Part shown: positions 9,165 through 17,746 of the stretch, one piece after another | Layout: each line of letters starts with the position of its first letter | How positions within the stretch are numbered: the first letter of the stretch is position 1 | NCBI RefSeq assembly: GCF_028765165.1 | Contig: NZ_JARADB010000008.1 | Span: forward strand, 150,433-214,432 | Length of the DNA stretch: 64,000 nucleotides | Origin: Paenibacillus sp. MAHUQ-63 | GTDB lineage: Bacteria; Bacillota; Bacilli; Paenibacillales; NBRC-103111 | Direction of reading: 5' to 3' | The notes under the pieces: model-generated | Told to the model about the DNA's origin: nothing | The model's database searches: none | What the model saw: the letters and a program-made list of their open reading frames with translations, nothing else | Translations under genes and position numbers: made by a program

Positions 9165-10520
9165 ATGAACGCATATAACAATTTAAAACATAAATTTCAG
9201 ACAAAAACAGCCGAGATCGGGGTCGTCGGCCTCGGCTATGTAGGGCTGCCTCTATGCATGGAGATGGCGAAGGGCGGGTTTACGGTATACGGCATCGATC
9301 TCGATTTCCGGAAGGTAGAGTCACTTCAAAGCGGCCAATCGTATATTCAAGACGTTCCGAACGAAGAAGTGGTGAAAGCGATCGAGTCCGGCCGGTTTAT
9401 TCCGACTGACGACTACCATACGGTTCAAAGGCTGGATGCGATCAGCATCTGCGTACCGACTCCACTCAGTGAAAACCAAGATCCGGATACCTCTTATATT
9501 CAGAGTGTAGTCCGGGAAATCAAGAAAAATCTCAAGCGAGGAGCTTTGATCATCCTGGAGAGCACCACCTATCCGGGAACGACGGAGGAGCTCATCCAGT
9601 TCGAGCTGGAAGCGCAAGGACTCAAGGTAGGCAAGGATTTCTTCCTCTGCTTCTCGCCGGAGCGGGTCGATCCTGGTAATCCCAAATTCAACACCTTTAA
9701 TACGCCAAAGGTTATCGGCGGTACGACGGAAGCGTGCATCGACCTCGGCGTAACCTTATACAGCCATGTAGTGAAGGACGTCGTACCTGTCTCCTCGCCG
9801 AAAGTAGCGGAGATGTCCAAGCTGCTGGAGAATACGTTTCGCAGTATTAACATTGCGTTCATTAACGAAATGGCCATGATGTGCGACAAAATGGACATTG
9901 ACGTCTGGGAGGTCATTAAGGCTGCGTCGACAAAGCCGTTCGGCTTTATGCCATTTCATCCGGGACCTGGCATCGGCGGTCACTGCATCCCGCTGGATCC
10001 GATGTATTTATCGTGGAAAGCAAAGGAATTCCGCTTCTACAGCAAGTTTATCGAGCTGGCGCAATCCATCAATGATAATATGCCGGAGTATGTCCGGTAT
10101 AAAGCTTCGCAGGTTCTCAATATGTATGCGAAATCCATCCGCAATTCGAAGATTCTTATTCTAGGCATGGCGTATAAGCCGGATGTGGATGATCTCCGTG
10201 AATCGCCGGGGCTGGAGCTGTACGAGCTTCTTCGGGAGAGCGGAGCACATGTGGACTATTATGATCCGCATGCCGTTTCCTTCCTCGATAAAGAAGAGGA
10301 TACGGTACAATCTGTGAACTATGATCTGTCCGCTTTTACCGAATATGACTGCATGGTTCTGATCACGAATCACCGCATCTTCAATAACCGTGAACTCGCG
10401 GAGCTGGGCGTGCCGATCATCGATACGCGCAACGCTTTTGTAGATATTCAAGGTGACAATATTTATAAATTGGGTACGGGTATTCGCAAGCAAGAAGTGA
10501 GGCTTGCTGTAGGCGTTTAA
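9165..10520 (+). CDS. UDP-N-acetylglucosamine-type 6-dehydrogenase (UDP-sugar dehydrogenase family)
   Basis: 451 residues; AGGAGG precedes ATG 9165. The N-terminal Rossmann motif is GVVGLGYVGLPL. LESTTYPGTTEE, SPERVDPGN, and PGPGIGGHCIPLDP carrying the catalytic Cys mark the nucleotide-sugar dehydrogenase family. The longer length and these signatures fit the WbpA/WecC branch, acting on UDP-HexNAc, better than the UDP-glucose enzymes TuaD/HasB. It should oxidise C6 twice with NAD to give a UDP-HexNAc uronic acid, and the neighbouring glucosamine genes support UDP-GlcNAc as substrate. Cytosolic. Exact specificity needs an assay. Confidence 0.85.
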   Translation: MNAYNNLKHKFQTKTAEIGVVGLGYVGLPLCMEMAKGGFTVYGIDLDFRKVESLQSGQSYIQDVPNEEVVKAIESGRFIPTDDYHTVQRLDAISICVPTPLSENQDPDTSYIQSVVREIKKNLKRGALIILESTTYPGTTEELIQFELEAQGLKVGKDFFLCFSPERVDPGNPKFNTFNTPKVIGGTTEACIDLGVTLYSHVVKDVVPVSSPKVAEMSKLLENTFRSINIAFINEMAMMCDKMDIDVWEVIKAASTKPFGFMPFHPGPGIGGHCIPLDPMYLSWKAKEFRFYSKFIELAQSINDNMPEYVRYKASQVLNMYAKSIRNSKILILGMAYKPDVDDLRESPGLELYELLRESGAHVDYYDPHAVSFLDKEEDTVQSVNYDLSAFTEYDCMVLITNHRIFNNRELAELGVPIIDTRNAFVDIQGDNIYKLGTGIRKQEVRLAVGV

Positions 10521-10552
10521 ACTCATCCTAGAAGAGAGAGGAGAAAACAACG

Positions 10553-12382
10553 ATGTGTGGCATTGTAGGGTATATTGGAAGGCGAGACGTACAGCCAATT
10601 CTGTTGAACGGATTAAGCAAGCTGGAGTATAGAGGGTATGATTCCGCGGGGATCGCGGTGCTGGTGCAGGATCAGGTCAAGATTAGCAAGGCGGAAGGAC
10701 GTCTGGCCAACTTATCGGTTCAGCTGGATAAGCAACCGTTGATAGGATCGATTGGTATCGGGCATACGCGCTGGGCTACTCACGGCAGACCGTCGGATGT
10801 CAACTCCCATCCCCATACGGATATGTCGGGTAAATTCACTGTCGTACATAACGGCATCGTGGAAAACTACATGGAGCTGAAGAAAGAGCTGGAGGATAAC
10901 GGCGTCACCTTTACTTCCGAGACCGACACCGAGGTGATTGCTCACTTGCTGGCCGAGCATTACGAAGGCGACATCTTCACCGCCATGCTTGCGGTCATTC
11001 AGAGACTGCAAGGGGCTTATTCCCTTGGTGTCATGACGGAGTATGAGCCGGATAAGCTTATCGCAGTCAGACAATCGAGTCCGCTCGTTATTGGTGCGGG
11101 TCAGGGAGAATACTTCATTGCGTCGGACATCTCTGCTCTTATTGAGCATACCCGTGAGGTATATATTTTGGAAGATGGCGATTTGGCCGTCATTACACAG
11201 GAGGGTGTCTCCATCACGAAGGTCGAGACAGGGGAGCCGGCGGCGTGTAAGCTGCTGCATATCGATTGGAGCGCAGATCAGGTGGAGAAGGGGCCGTTTG
11301 AGCACTTCATGCTGAAGGAAATTCACGAACAGCCGTTAACGCTGCGGGGTACGATGCTCGGGCGCATCAATGACCAGGACGAAGTGAGTTTCCCGGAATT
11401 GGCGCACGCAGCAGGCACGTTCCAACATGTGGATAAAATCTTTATCGTGGCTTGCGGCACCGCCTATCATGCCGGACTTGTCGGCAGCACGGTCCTTGAG
11501 AAGCTAACGCGAATCCCGGTGCAGTGCGATATCGCATCGGAATTCAGATATCGTGATCCGATCATCACGGACCGGACGCTCGTCATCGTCGTGAGCCAAT
11601 CTGGGGAAACGGCGGATACGCTTGCTGCCCTGCAAGAGAGCAGAAGGCAAGGCGCTAAAGTATTAGCCATTACGAATGTGCCAACCAGTTCAATTGCGCG
11701 AGATGCGGACTATGTCATCGCAACGAAGGCAGGTCCGGAAATTGCAGTGGCATCGACTAAAGCGTATACCGCTCAGTTGCTCGCTTTCTATTTGTTCAGC
11801 ATTTACTTGGCCCAGGAAAGACAGACGCTGTCTTCCGAGCTTCATACGGAGCTGGTCAAAGGCTTGAAGTCACTTCCCGTTCAGGTGGAGAAGGTGCTGG
11901 AAAACGCCAACGAAGTGAAGCTGTATGCAGAATCGATCAAAGATGCGGACAGCTTATTCTTTATCGGAAGGGGCTTGGACTACGCCGTTGCGCTTGAGGG
12001 CTCTCTCAAATTGAAGGAAATCTCTTATATCCACTCGGAGGCTTATGCAGCCGGTGAGCTAAAGCACGGCACATTGGCGCTGATCGAGAAGGATACGCCG
12101 GTGATTGCGCTGGCTACACAAATGGATCTATACGAAAAAACAGTTAGCAATATTAAAGAAGTCAAGGCCCGCGGAGCACATGTCATGGGGATTACGGTAG
12201 AAGGCAATGTGGGGCTGCTTAATGCGGTCGATGAAATCTGCTTCATCCCGCCATCCCTTCAGCTTTTGGCACCGATATTGGCCGTCGTGCCGCTTCAGTT
12301 AATCTCCTATTACGCCTCCCTGGCTCTGGAGAACGATATTGATAAACCGCGCAATTTGGCCAAAAGCGTGACGGTTGAATAA
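10553..12382 (+). CDS. glmS: glutamine-fructose-6-phosphate aminotransferase
   Basis: 609 residues, full length for GlmS. The mature N-terminal Cys nucleophile follows Met (MCGIVGYIG); the glutaminase domain covers ~1-240 (THGRPSDVNSHPH, HNGIVENY). Two SIS isomerase domains follow (VSQSGETADT; EGSLKLKEISYIHSEAYAAGELKHG), ending in the conserved DKPRNLAKSVTVE. It makes GlcN-6-P from Fru-6-P and glutamine, the first step to UDP-GlcNAc. The gap to the previous gene is only 32 bp, so the glmS ribozyme that usually precedes the housekeeping Firmicute gene is absent. This suggests a dedicated second copy for polymer synthesis. Confidence 0.97.
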   Translation: MCGIVGYIGRRDVQPILLNGLSKLEYRGYDSAGIAVLVQDQVKISKAEGRLANLSVQLDKQPLIGSIGIGHTRWATHGRPSDVNSHPHTDMSGKFTVVHNGIVENYMELKKELEDNGVTFTSETDTEVIAHLLAEHYEGDIFTAMLAVIQRLQGAYSLGVMTEYEPDKLIAVRQSSPLVIGAGQGEYFIASDISALIEHTREVYILEDGDLAVITQEGVSITKVETGEPAACKLLHIDWSADQVEKGPFEHFMLKEIHEQPLTLRGTMLGRINDQDEVSFPELAHAAGTFQHVDKIFIVACGTAYHAGLVGSTVLEKLTRIPVQCDIASEFRYRDPIITDRTLVIVVSQSGETADTLAALQESRRQGAKVLAITNVPTSSIARDADYVIATKAGPEIAVASTKAYTAQLLAFYLFSIYLAQERQTLSSELHTELVKGLKSLPVQVEKVLENANEVKLYAESIKDADSLFFIGRGLDYAVALEGSLKLKEISYIHSEAYAAGELKHGTLALIEKDTPVIALATQMDLYEKTVSNIKEVKARGAHVMGITVEGNVGLLNAVDEICFIPPSLQLLAPILAVVPLQLISYYASLALENDIDKPRNLAKSVTVE

Positions 12383-12409
12383 CCATCCGGATGGGAGCTG
12401 AACCACCAC

Positions 12410-13171
12410 ATGGAAGCATTCGCTATTTTGTTAGCTGCAGGGAAAGGCACACGGATGAAGTCGGAGCTGCCCAAAGTGCTTCATCCCGTCGGAGGCGTAC
12501 CGATGATCAGCCGTTTGGTGAGCAAGCTGGAAGCGATGCCTATCGCTCGGATTTTGGCAGTGATCGGGCATCGGGGAGAGCTGGTAAAGAAGTGCTTGGG
12601 AACGCGGGTTACCTACGTACAGCAGGAGAATCAGCTTGGAACGGCACACGCCGTTCATCAGACTGAGCGTCTGCTCAGTAACCGCAGCGGATCGACCTTG
12701 GTGCTTACGGGCGATACGCCTCTTATCAGGCAATCTACCATCGAACGGCTGCTGGCGGCCCAGCGGGCAAACACAAGCGCTGGTGTGGTATTGACCGCGA
12801 TCGTTCAGGATCCAACCGGTTACGGAAGAATTATCCGGGATCCTTCGAGCGGCGAAGTTGTCGATATCATTGAAGAGAAGGACGCAACGCCTGAGCAGAA
12901 ATGGATTAACGAAATTAACACGGGGATTTTCTGTTTCGATAATGAAAGCTTGTTTCAAGCGCTCCCTGGCATTGCCAATGATAATGCACAGCAGGAGTAC
13001 TACTTGACCGATGTCGTGAAGGTGATGCGACAGACCGGTATTTCCGGCGGCCAAAAGCGATTTGAGGCGATGATCCTCGGGGATCCGACAGAGGTGATGG
13101 GGATTAACACTCCTGAACAATTGGAGGAGGCGAATCGTGCCTTTTATGAACACATGGGGATTTTTGCATAA
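12410..13171 (+). CDS. GlmU-like uridylyltransferase lacking the acetyltransferase domain
   Basis: 253 residues from ATG 12410. The whole N-terminal pyrophosphorylase domain of GlmU is visible: LAAGKGTRMKSELPKVLHPV, QLGTAHAV, LTGDTPL, GYGRIIRD, NTGIF, and QQEYYLTDVV. The protein stops at ~250, where GlmU (about 450) would continue into the left-handed beta-helix acetyltransferase domain, which is absent. It can therefore activate HexNAc-1-P or GlcN-1-P with UTP but cannot acetylate. Acetylation would have to come from a housekeeping GlmU elsewhere, or the product may be UDP-GlcN. It is flanked by glmS and glmM in one operon. Confidence 0.88.
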   Translation: MEAFAILLAAGKGTRMKSELPKVLHPVGGVPMISRLVSKLEAMPIARILAVIGHRGELVKKCLGTRVTYVQQENQLGTAHAVHQTERLLSNRSGSTLVLTGDTPLIRQSTIERLLAAQRANTSAGVVLTAIVQDPTGYGRIIRDPSSGEVVDIIEEKDATPEQKWINEINTGIFCFDNESLFQALPGIANDNAQQEYYLTDVVKVMRQTGISGGQKRFEAMILGDPTEVMGINTPEQLEEANRAFYEHMGIFA

Positions 13172-13195
13172 TAAGTCATAGGGAGGAAAGCAGAT

Positions 13196-14554
13196 ATGGG
13201 AGCTATTTTCGGTACGGATGGCGTCAGAGGGGTTGCCAACCGCGAGTTAACACCAGAGCTGGCTTTTGAATTAGGGCTTATTGTTGGCTACATGCTATCC
13301 CGCAGCCGTGAAAGTACTCGGCCTACCGTCGTCATCGGACGGGATACCCGCATCTCCGGGCACATGCTGGAAGCAGCTTTGGCTGCCGGGTTGTTATCCA
13401 CTGGAGCGGATGTCGTAAGGCTGGGCGTACTACCGACGCCGGGTGTGGCTTATGTCACACGGCACTCAGGTATGGATGCAGGGGTGATGATCTCGGCATC
13501 TCATAATCCGGTGGAGGACAACGGGATTAAATTTTTTGGCAGGGACGGATTCAAAATGCCGGATGCGTGGGAAGCGGAGGTAGAGAGCCGCCTGGAGGGT
13601 GACGAACATTGGATTTCCCGCCCTACGGGAGCGGGAATTGGCACCCTGCGTGATGATCCGCAGGGTGCGCAGGACTATGTGAGCTACTTGAAGTCGACGG
13701 CTGCGGCGCCGCTGTCAGGCTGCAAGATCGTGCTTGATTGCGCGAACGGGGCGGCTTCCTTGCTAGCTCCGCAGCTATTCGCAGAATTGGGTGCAGAGAC
13801 CATTCTTTTGTATCATCAGCCGGACGGTTTAAATATTAATCAGGATTGCGGGTCAACGCATCCGGAACATCTGCGTAAAGCTGTGCTGGACTATCAAGCC
13901 CATGCGGGACTCTCGTTCGACGGTGATGCGGACCGGCTGATTGCGGTTGATGAACGGGGCGAAATTCTGGACGGGGATCACATCCTCTATATCCTTGCCG
14001 CTCGTCTGGCCAAGCAGGGACGGCTGAGGCAAAACACCGTCGTTTCTACCGTCATGAGCAATCTTGGCTTTCATCAAGCGCTGCAAACCATCGGTCTCGA
14101 CTCGTTAAAGAGCAAGGTCGGAGACCGGCATGTCATGGAAGCGATGCGGATTGGCGGGTACAACTTGGGCGGTGAGTCTTCCGGACATATCATTTTACTG
14201 GATGAATCGACGACAGGGGATGGCCTGTTATCGGCTGTTCAGCTGCTGCAGGTCATGCTTCAAGAAGGGAAGCCTCTGTCGGAACTCGTGTCCCCTGTCG
14301 TCAAATACCCACAGCTGGTGGTTAATGTACGAGTGATGAATAAATACAAGCTGGAAGGCAATCGCCGAATTGATGCCGCAATCCGTCGGGTGGAAAGTGA
14401 GATGGCCGGTCGCGGCCGTGTATTGGTGCGGCCTTCGGGCACGGAATCACTGGTGCGTGTGATGGCGGAAGGACCGGATGAAAGGGAGTTGTCCGGTTAT
14501 ATTGAAGGCATTGTAGAGGTGGTAAAGGAAGAGCTTGAATATAGCATGGTTTAA
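13196..14554 (+). CDS. glmM: phosphoglucosamine mutase
   Basis: 452 residues, usual GlmM length; GGGAGGAAAGCAG precedes ATG 13196. MGAIFGTDGVRGVAN at the start, the phosphoserine loop ISASHNPVEDNGIKFFG, the metal loop DGDADR, the sugar loop GGESSGHI and the phosphate loop RPSGTESLVRVM are all present. It interconverts GlcN-6-P and GlcN-1-P. The gene sits directly after the GlmU-like gene in the exopolysaccharide operon, so it is probably a specialised paralogue, although no other copy can be seen in this window. Confidence 0.95.
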   Translation: MGAIFGTDGVRGVANRELTPELAFELGLIVGYMLSRSRESTRPTVVIGRDTRISGHMLEAALAAGLLSTGADVVRLGVLPTPGVAYVTRHSGMDAGVMISASHNPVEDNGIKFFGRDGFKMPDAWEAEVESRLEGDEHWISRPTGAGIGTLRDDPQGAQDYVSYLKSTAAAPLSGCKIVLDCANGAASLLAPQLFAELGAETILLYHQPDGLNINQDCGSTHPEHLRKAVLDYQAHAGLSFDGDADRLIAVDERGEILDGDHILYILAARLAKQGRLRQNTVVSTVMSNLGFHQALQTIGLDSLKSKVGDRHVMEAMRIGGYNLGGESSGHIILLDESTTGDGLLSAVQLLQVMLQEGKPLSELVSPVVKYPQLVVNVRVMNKYKLEGNRRIDAAIRRVESEMAGRGRVLVRPSGTESLVRVMAEGPDERELSGYIEGIVEVVKEELEYSMV

Positions 14555-15815
14555 TCCGTTAGTCCCTATGAGAAAGACAATTGTATGCTTGGTCCTTTTG
14601 CAAATTTTAACAAGTGTTCCTTTATTTCTCCCGGCATACTCTCTTATCACTGAGCTTGGGGTGGTGGTCAACGGGGAAAAGATAGCCTTTACGGATGTCC
14701 AGCCTTACATCGATGAGACGGGTAGTACGATGGTGCCGGCTAGAGAAATTGCCGAAAAACTGGGTGCTGAAGTGGAATGGGATAATTCCCTGGAACAGGT
14801 AACCTTTCGCAATCAGCACGCTACATCATTATTAACAATTGGCCAGAAGATTGCTTTGGTTGACGGCAAGCAGGTGGAATTAGACTCTCCGGCTGTCCTT
14901 AAAAATGATCGAACCATGGTTCCGCTGAGAGCTGTTAGTGAGAGCCTCGGAGCCGATGTCGATTGGGTGGGAGAACGGAATTTGGTACTGATAACTTCGG
15001 CGGACAAAGCGCAAAAGTCCACTTGGATCTGGGACAGCAAGCTGATTGAGACGGATGGTGACCGTATCCTCCAGTTTGCGGCGAACCAAAAACTGACTTC
15101 CATTTATCTGCGCTATGAAACGTATCCGGGTCAAGACGTTTATCGGAATTTCATCCGCAGAGCGAGTGGTCAGGGCATCAAGGTTGAGGCGCTGGCCGGC
15201 AAATCGGATTGGATATATGAAGGCAACCATATTTATATCCGGCAATGGATTGCAGCGGTTACGCAATATAACGCTTCGGCAGGTGCGCTAGAACGCTTCC
15301 AAGGCTTTCACTTTGATATTGAGCCCTATACATTGGACATGTGGAAGAGCAATCAGACCTGGGTGCTCGAACGGTGGATGGATACAATCAGATTCATTGA
15401 ATCGGAAGTGAAAAGCTCTGATCGCAGCATGACGATGGCCTACGATATTCCCTTTTGGATCAACAGCTGTACCGTTCCGGGATCCAGCTACTCCTTTAGC
15501 GCTTGGCTGCTGGAAAAGGCGGATAGTGTCGTCATTATGGCTTATCGTAATACGGCACTCGGCAACAACGGCATCATTGCCAGAGCCAAATCCATCATTT
15601 TAGAAGCAGCTACGCTGAAGAAACAGGCGGTCATTGCAGTGGATACGTTGCCCAGTACGGAAGCCGATTATACGACCTTTTATAAGTCGGACGCTTCGAT
15701 TATGGAGTCGGAATTGAAACAGGTCAAGGAAAGCCTCTCCCCTTATCCGAGCTATATCGGCATCGCTGTCCATGATTACGTGAGATGGATCGAACTATTG
15801 AACGCTAATCGTTGA
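14535..15815 (+). CDS. secreted protein: Cu_amine_oxidN1 domain plus GH18-like TIM-barrel domain
   Basis: Up to 426 residues. The TTG start at 14535 overlaps the end of glmM by 20 nt; ATG 14568 is the alternative and neither has an ideal ribosome binding site. A signal peptide (IVCLVLLQILTSVPLFLPAYS) leads into a Cu_amine_oxidN1 domain at ~45-155 with its two typical half-repeats (TMVPAREIAEKLGAEVEWD; TMVPLRAVSESLGADVDWV). The remaining ~270 residues look like a glycosidase barrel: FQGFHFDIEPY resembles the GH18 DXE strand, with VVIMAYRNTA further on. It is probably a surface enzyme or binding protein for the operon's polymer. Catalysis is unproven. Confidence 0.75.
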   Translation: MNIAWFNPLVPMRKTIVCLVLLQILTSVPLFLPAYSLITELGVVVNGEKIAFTDVQPYIDETGSTMVPAREIAEKLGAEVEWDNSLEQVTFRNQHATSLLTIGQKIALVDGKQVELDSPAVLKNDRTMVPLRAVSESLGADVDWVGERNLVLITSADKAQKSTWIWDSKLIETDGDRILQFAANQKLTSIYLRYETYPGQDVYRNFIRRASGQGIKVEALAGKSDWIYEGNHIYIRQWIAAVTQYNASAGALERFQGFHFDIEPYTLDMWKSNQTWVLERWMDTIRFIESEVKSSDRSMTMAYDIPFWINSCTVPGSSYSFSAWLLEKADSVVIMAYRNTALGNNGIIARAKSIILEAATLKKQAVIAVDTLPSTEADYTTFYKSDASIMESELKQVKESLSPYPSYIGIAVHDYVRWIELLNANR

Positions 15816-15850
15816 ACGGGTTCGATGAACAAGAAGGAGGAGGATGCAAA

Positions 15851-16729
15851 ATGAAAAAAACGGGTTTGGTGATCACTCTGTTGGCTGGTGCGGCGCTCGG
15901 TGTCTCAGGAGTGGCTTTTGTTTTCGCAAGCGGCCATGAGACGGCTGGAACCTTTCAGGAATCGTCTTTACCGGGAGGAGGACTTGAAGTCCCTCATAAT
16001 GATCGGATTCATCTTTCTACCGATAAGCAGTGGATCTCCTCGGAAGGTCATTTGTCGGATCTCATTCGGCTGCAGTGGACGAAAGACCGAGCGAAGCCGG
16101 CTATCGCTTGGCTGGATGAGAATGGAAAGGACAAGGCGGCTATCATCGCGCATGCCAAAGCGAATAACCCGGAGCAGCACGATCATAACCATATGTCGTT
16201 CGAAACGACGATGGCACCTGACGGCAAAAACGCAAATGAGCTGTTTACGCGTCTGGAAATTCCGTTCGACCAGGATGTGGCCGAAATTCGCACGCATTCC
16301 TCTAATTTCAATGTGATGGACGGGATTTTACGGATTGCCGGAACCGGTGGCGTCAATCGTGATCTGACTTGGGCCAAATCGGATGATGGGAATGTGACGA
16401 CGCCTCGCTGGGCGATGCGTGCAGATACTTCCGAGGAAACAGGAGGAAATGCCGGCTCCAATCTGCAAATTATCCGTTATTCGGATGACGGTAAAGCACT
16501 GGACAATCCGTTAACTATTAACCGCGGCAACGGCAATATCGGTATTGGAAACTCGGACGCCAAGACCAAGCTGGACGTCAGTGATGACAGCATTCGCATC
16601 CGGAAATCTATGACGCCGGCTTCGTCTACTGCCCCCGGAGAAGTGGGGGAGATGGCATGGGATGACGGGTATGTATATGTTTGTGTGGCACCTAATACAT
16701 GGAAAAGAACGGCACTATCCTCGTGGTGA
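15851..16729 (+). CDS. secreted fibre-like protein, last gene of the exopolysaccharide operon
   Basis: 292 residues from ATG 15851, chosen for GAAGGAGGAGG upstream. A signal peptide (LVITLLAGAALGVSGVAFVFA) is followed by a beta-rich region with no enzyme motif that I know. The C-terminal third has NRGNGNIGIGNSDAKTKLDV and ends with VYVCVAPNTWKRTALSSW, both typical of phage tail-fibre or phage hyaluronidase-like beta-helix proteins that bind or cut polysaccharide. The middle is His-rich at one spot (EQHDHNHMS). Its position suggests binding or processing of the polymer. It could have been captured from a phage. Confidence 0.65.
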   Translation: MKKTGLVITLLAGAALGVSGVAFVFASGHETAGTFQESSLPGGGLEVPHNDRIHLSTDKQWISSEGHLSDLIRLQWTKDRAKPAIAWLDENGKDKAAIIAHAKANNPEQHDHNHMSFETTMAPDGKNANELFTRLEIPFDQDVAEIRTHSSNFNVMDGILRIAGTGGVNRDLTWAKSDDGNVTTPRWAMRADTSEETGGNAGSNLQIIRYSDDGKALDNPLTINRGNGNIGIGNSDAKTKLDVSDDSIRIRKSMTPASSTAPGEVGEMAWDDGYVYVCVAPNTWKRTALSSW

Positions 16730-16810
16730 AAATAACTCCTTTCTTTCCGAAACATTCAAAGCATCTAGCCTCAGCGAGTCACTTTTCATTCACATTTGTT
16801 CAGAAGGTAA

Positions 16811-16841
16811 AGCCCTCTATTTTTATAGAGGGCTTTTTTTT
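16811..16841 (+). terminator. terminator of the exopolysaccharide operon
   Basis: Perfect 10-bp stem AGCCCTCTAT / ATAGAGGGCT with a TTTT loop, then eight T. From here to 17044 nothing else was recognised apart from the ribosome binding site AAAGGTG (17028-17034) of the next gene. Confidence 0.9.
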
Positions 16842-17044
16842 GAGAGATAAGCGGAAAATTCCTTGTATGACGCGGGGTCTGACGGCATTCAACGCGCTTT
16901 CCAAAGCGGCTTTTTGACACATTTCTTAAAGGTTGTTATGTGATTTCTACTATGCAATATAAATCATACAACTTCGAATACCCCCTTAAAATGGAAATGA
17001 TTTCAGAAGTCTATGAGAGGATCATAGAAAGGTGTGAACCGCTT

Positions 17045-17746
17045 GTGCCTTGGAAAGTGTTGATTGTGGATGATGATCCGAATGTGAGAGAAATCATCCG
17101 GCTCTATTTCCGTCAGCAGCTCATCGAATTAATCGAGGCCCCTGACGGCGTCTCGGCCCTGACCATGTTAGCGGAAGTTAAGCCTGATATCGTGATACTA
17201 GATGTGATGATGCCCGGGCTCGACGGTTATGAAACGTGCCGGGAGATTACCAAGCGTTATGATGTGCCGGTCATTATGCTGACGGCGAAGAACGATGAGT
17301 TTGATCGGGTGCTGGGCCTTGAGCTGGGCGCCGACGATTATATGACCAAGCCCTTCAGTCCGAGAGAGCTGGTGGCGCGCATTAAAGCGATTTTTCGCAG
17401 AATGCAGAAGGGACAGTCGATTATTGAGGTGGATGCACCTGTCCAATATGAGTTTGATAATTTAGTCATACATGTGACCCGCCGAGAGGTGCTCGCGGGG
17501 AGTTTGAAAATTGACATGCGCCCCAAGGAGTTTGAACTGCTCGCATTTTTTGCGAAATCTCCGGGCAGCGTGTTTACAAGAGAACAGCTGCTGGAGCAGG
17601 TGTGGGGATATAACTTTTTAGGCGATATGAGAACGGTGGACGTTCATATTAAAAAACTTCGTGAAAAGCTAAGCCCGTGTCAGCATGTTTGCATTCATAC
17701 GGTCTGGGGAGTGGGCTATAAATTTGAGGTAGCAGCATGTTCCTAA
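17045..17746 (+). CDS. OmpR/PhoB-family response regulator
   Basis: 233 residues from GTG 17045, which has AAAGGTG ten bases upstream and gives the normal family length; the frame is open further upstream to 16940. Receiver domain 1-120: acidic pair in VDDDP, acceptor Asp in VILDVMMPGLDG, VIMLTAK, and YMTKPFSPREL. Winged-helix DNA-binding domain ~135-230 (RPKEFELLAFFAKSPGSVFTR, VDVHIKKLREKL, VWGVGYKF). It overlaps the histidine kinase gene by 10 nt, indicating translational coupling. The pair lies just after the exopolysaccharide operon, but the signal and targets are unknown. Confidence 0.93.
   Translation: MPWKVLIVDDDPNVREIIRLYFRQQLIELIEAPDGVSALTMLAEVKPDIVILDVMMPGLDGYETCREITKRYDVPVIMLTAKNDEFDRVLGLELGADDYMTKPFSPRELVARIKAIFRRMQKGQSIIEVDAPVQYEFDNLVIHVTRREVLAGSLKIDMRPKEFELLAFFAKSPGSVFTREQLLEQVWGYNFLGDMRTVDVHIKKLREKLSPCQHVCIHTVWGVGYKFEVAACS

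Noticed and set aside
10521..10552. glmS ribozyme
   Set aside because: Only 32 bp separate the dehydrogenase stop from the glmS start, too short for the ~150-nt ribozyme.
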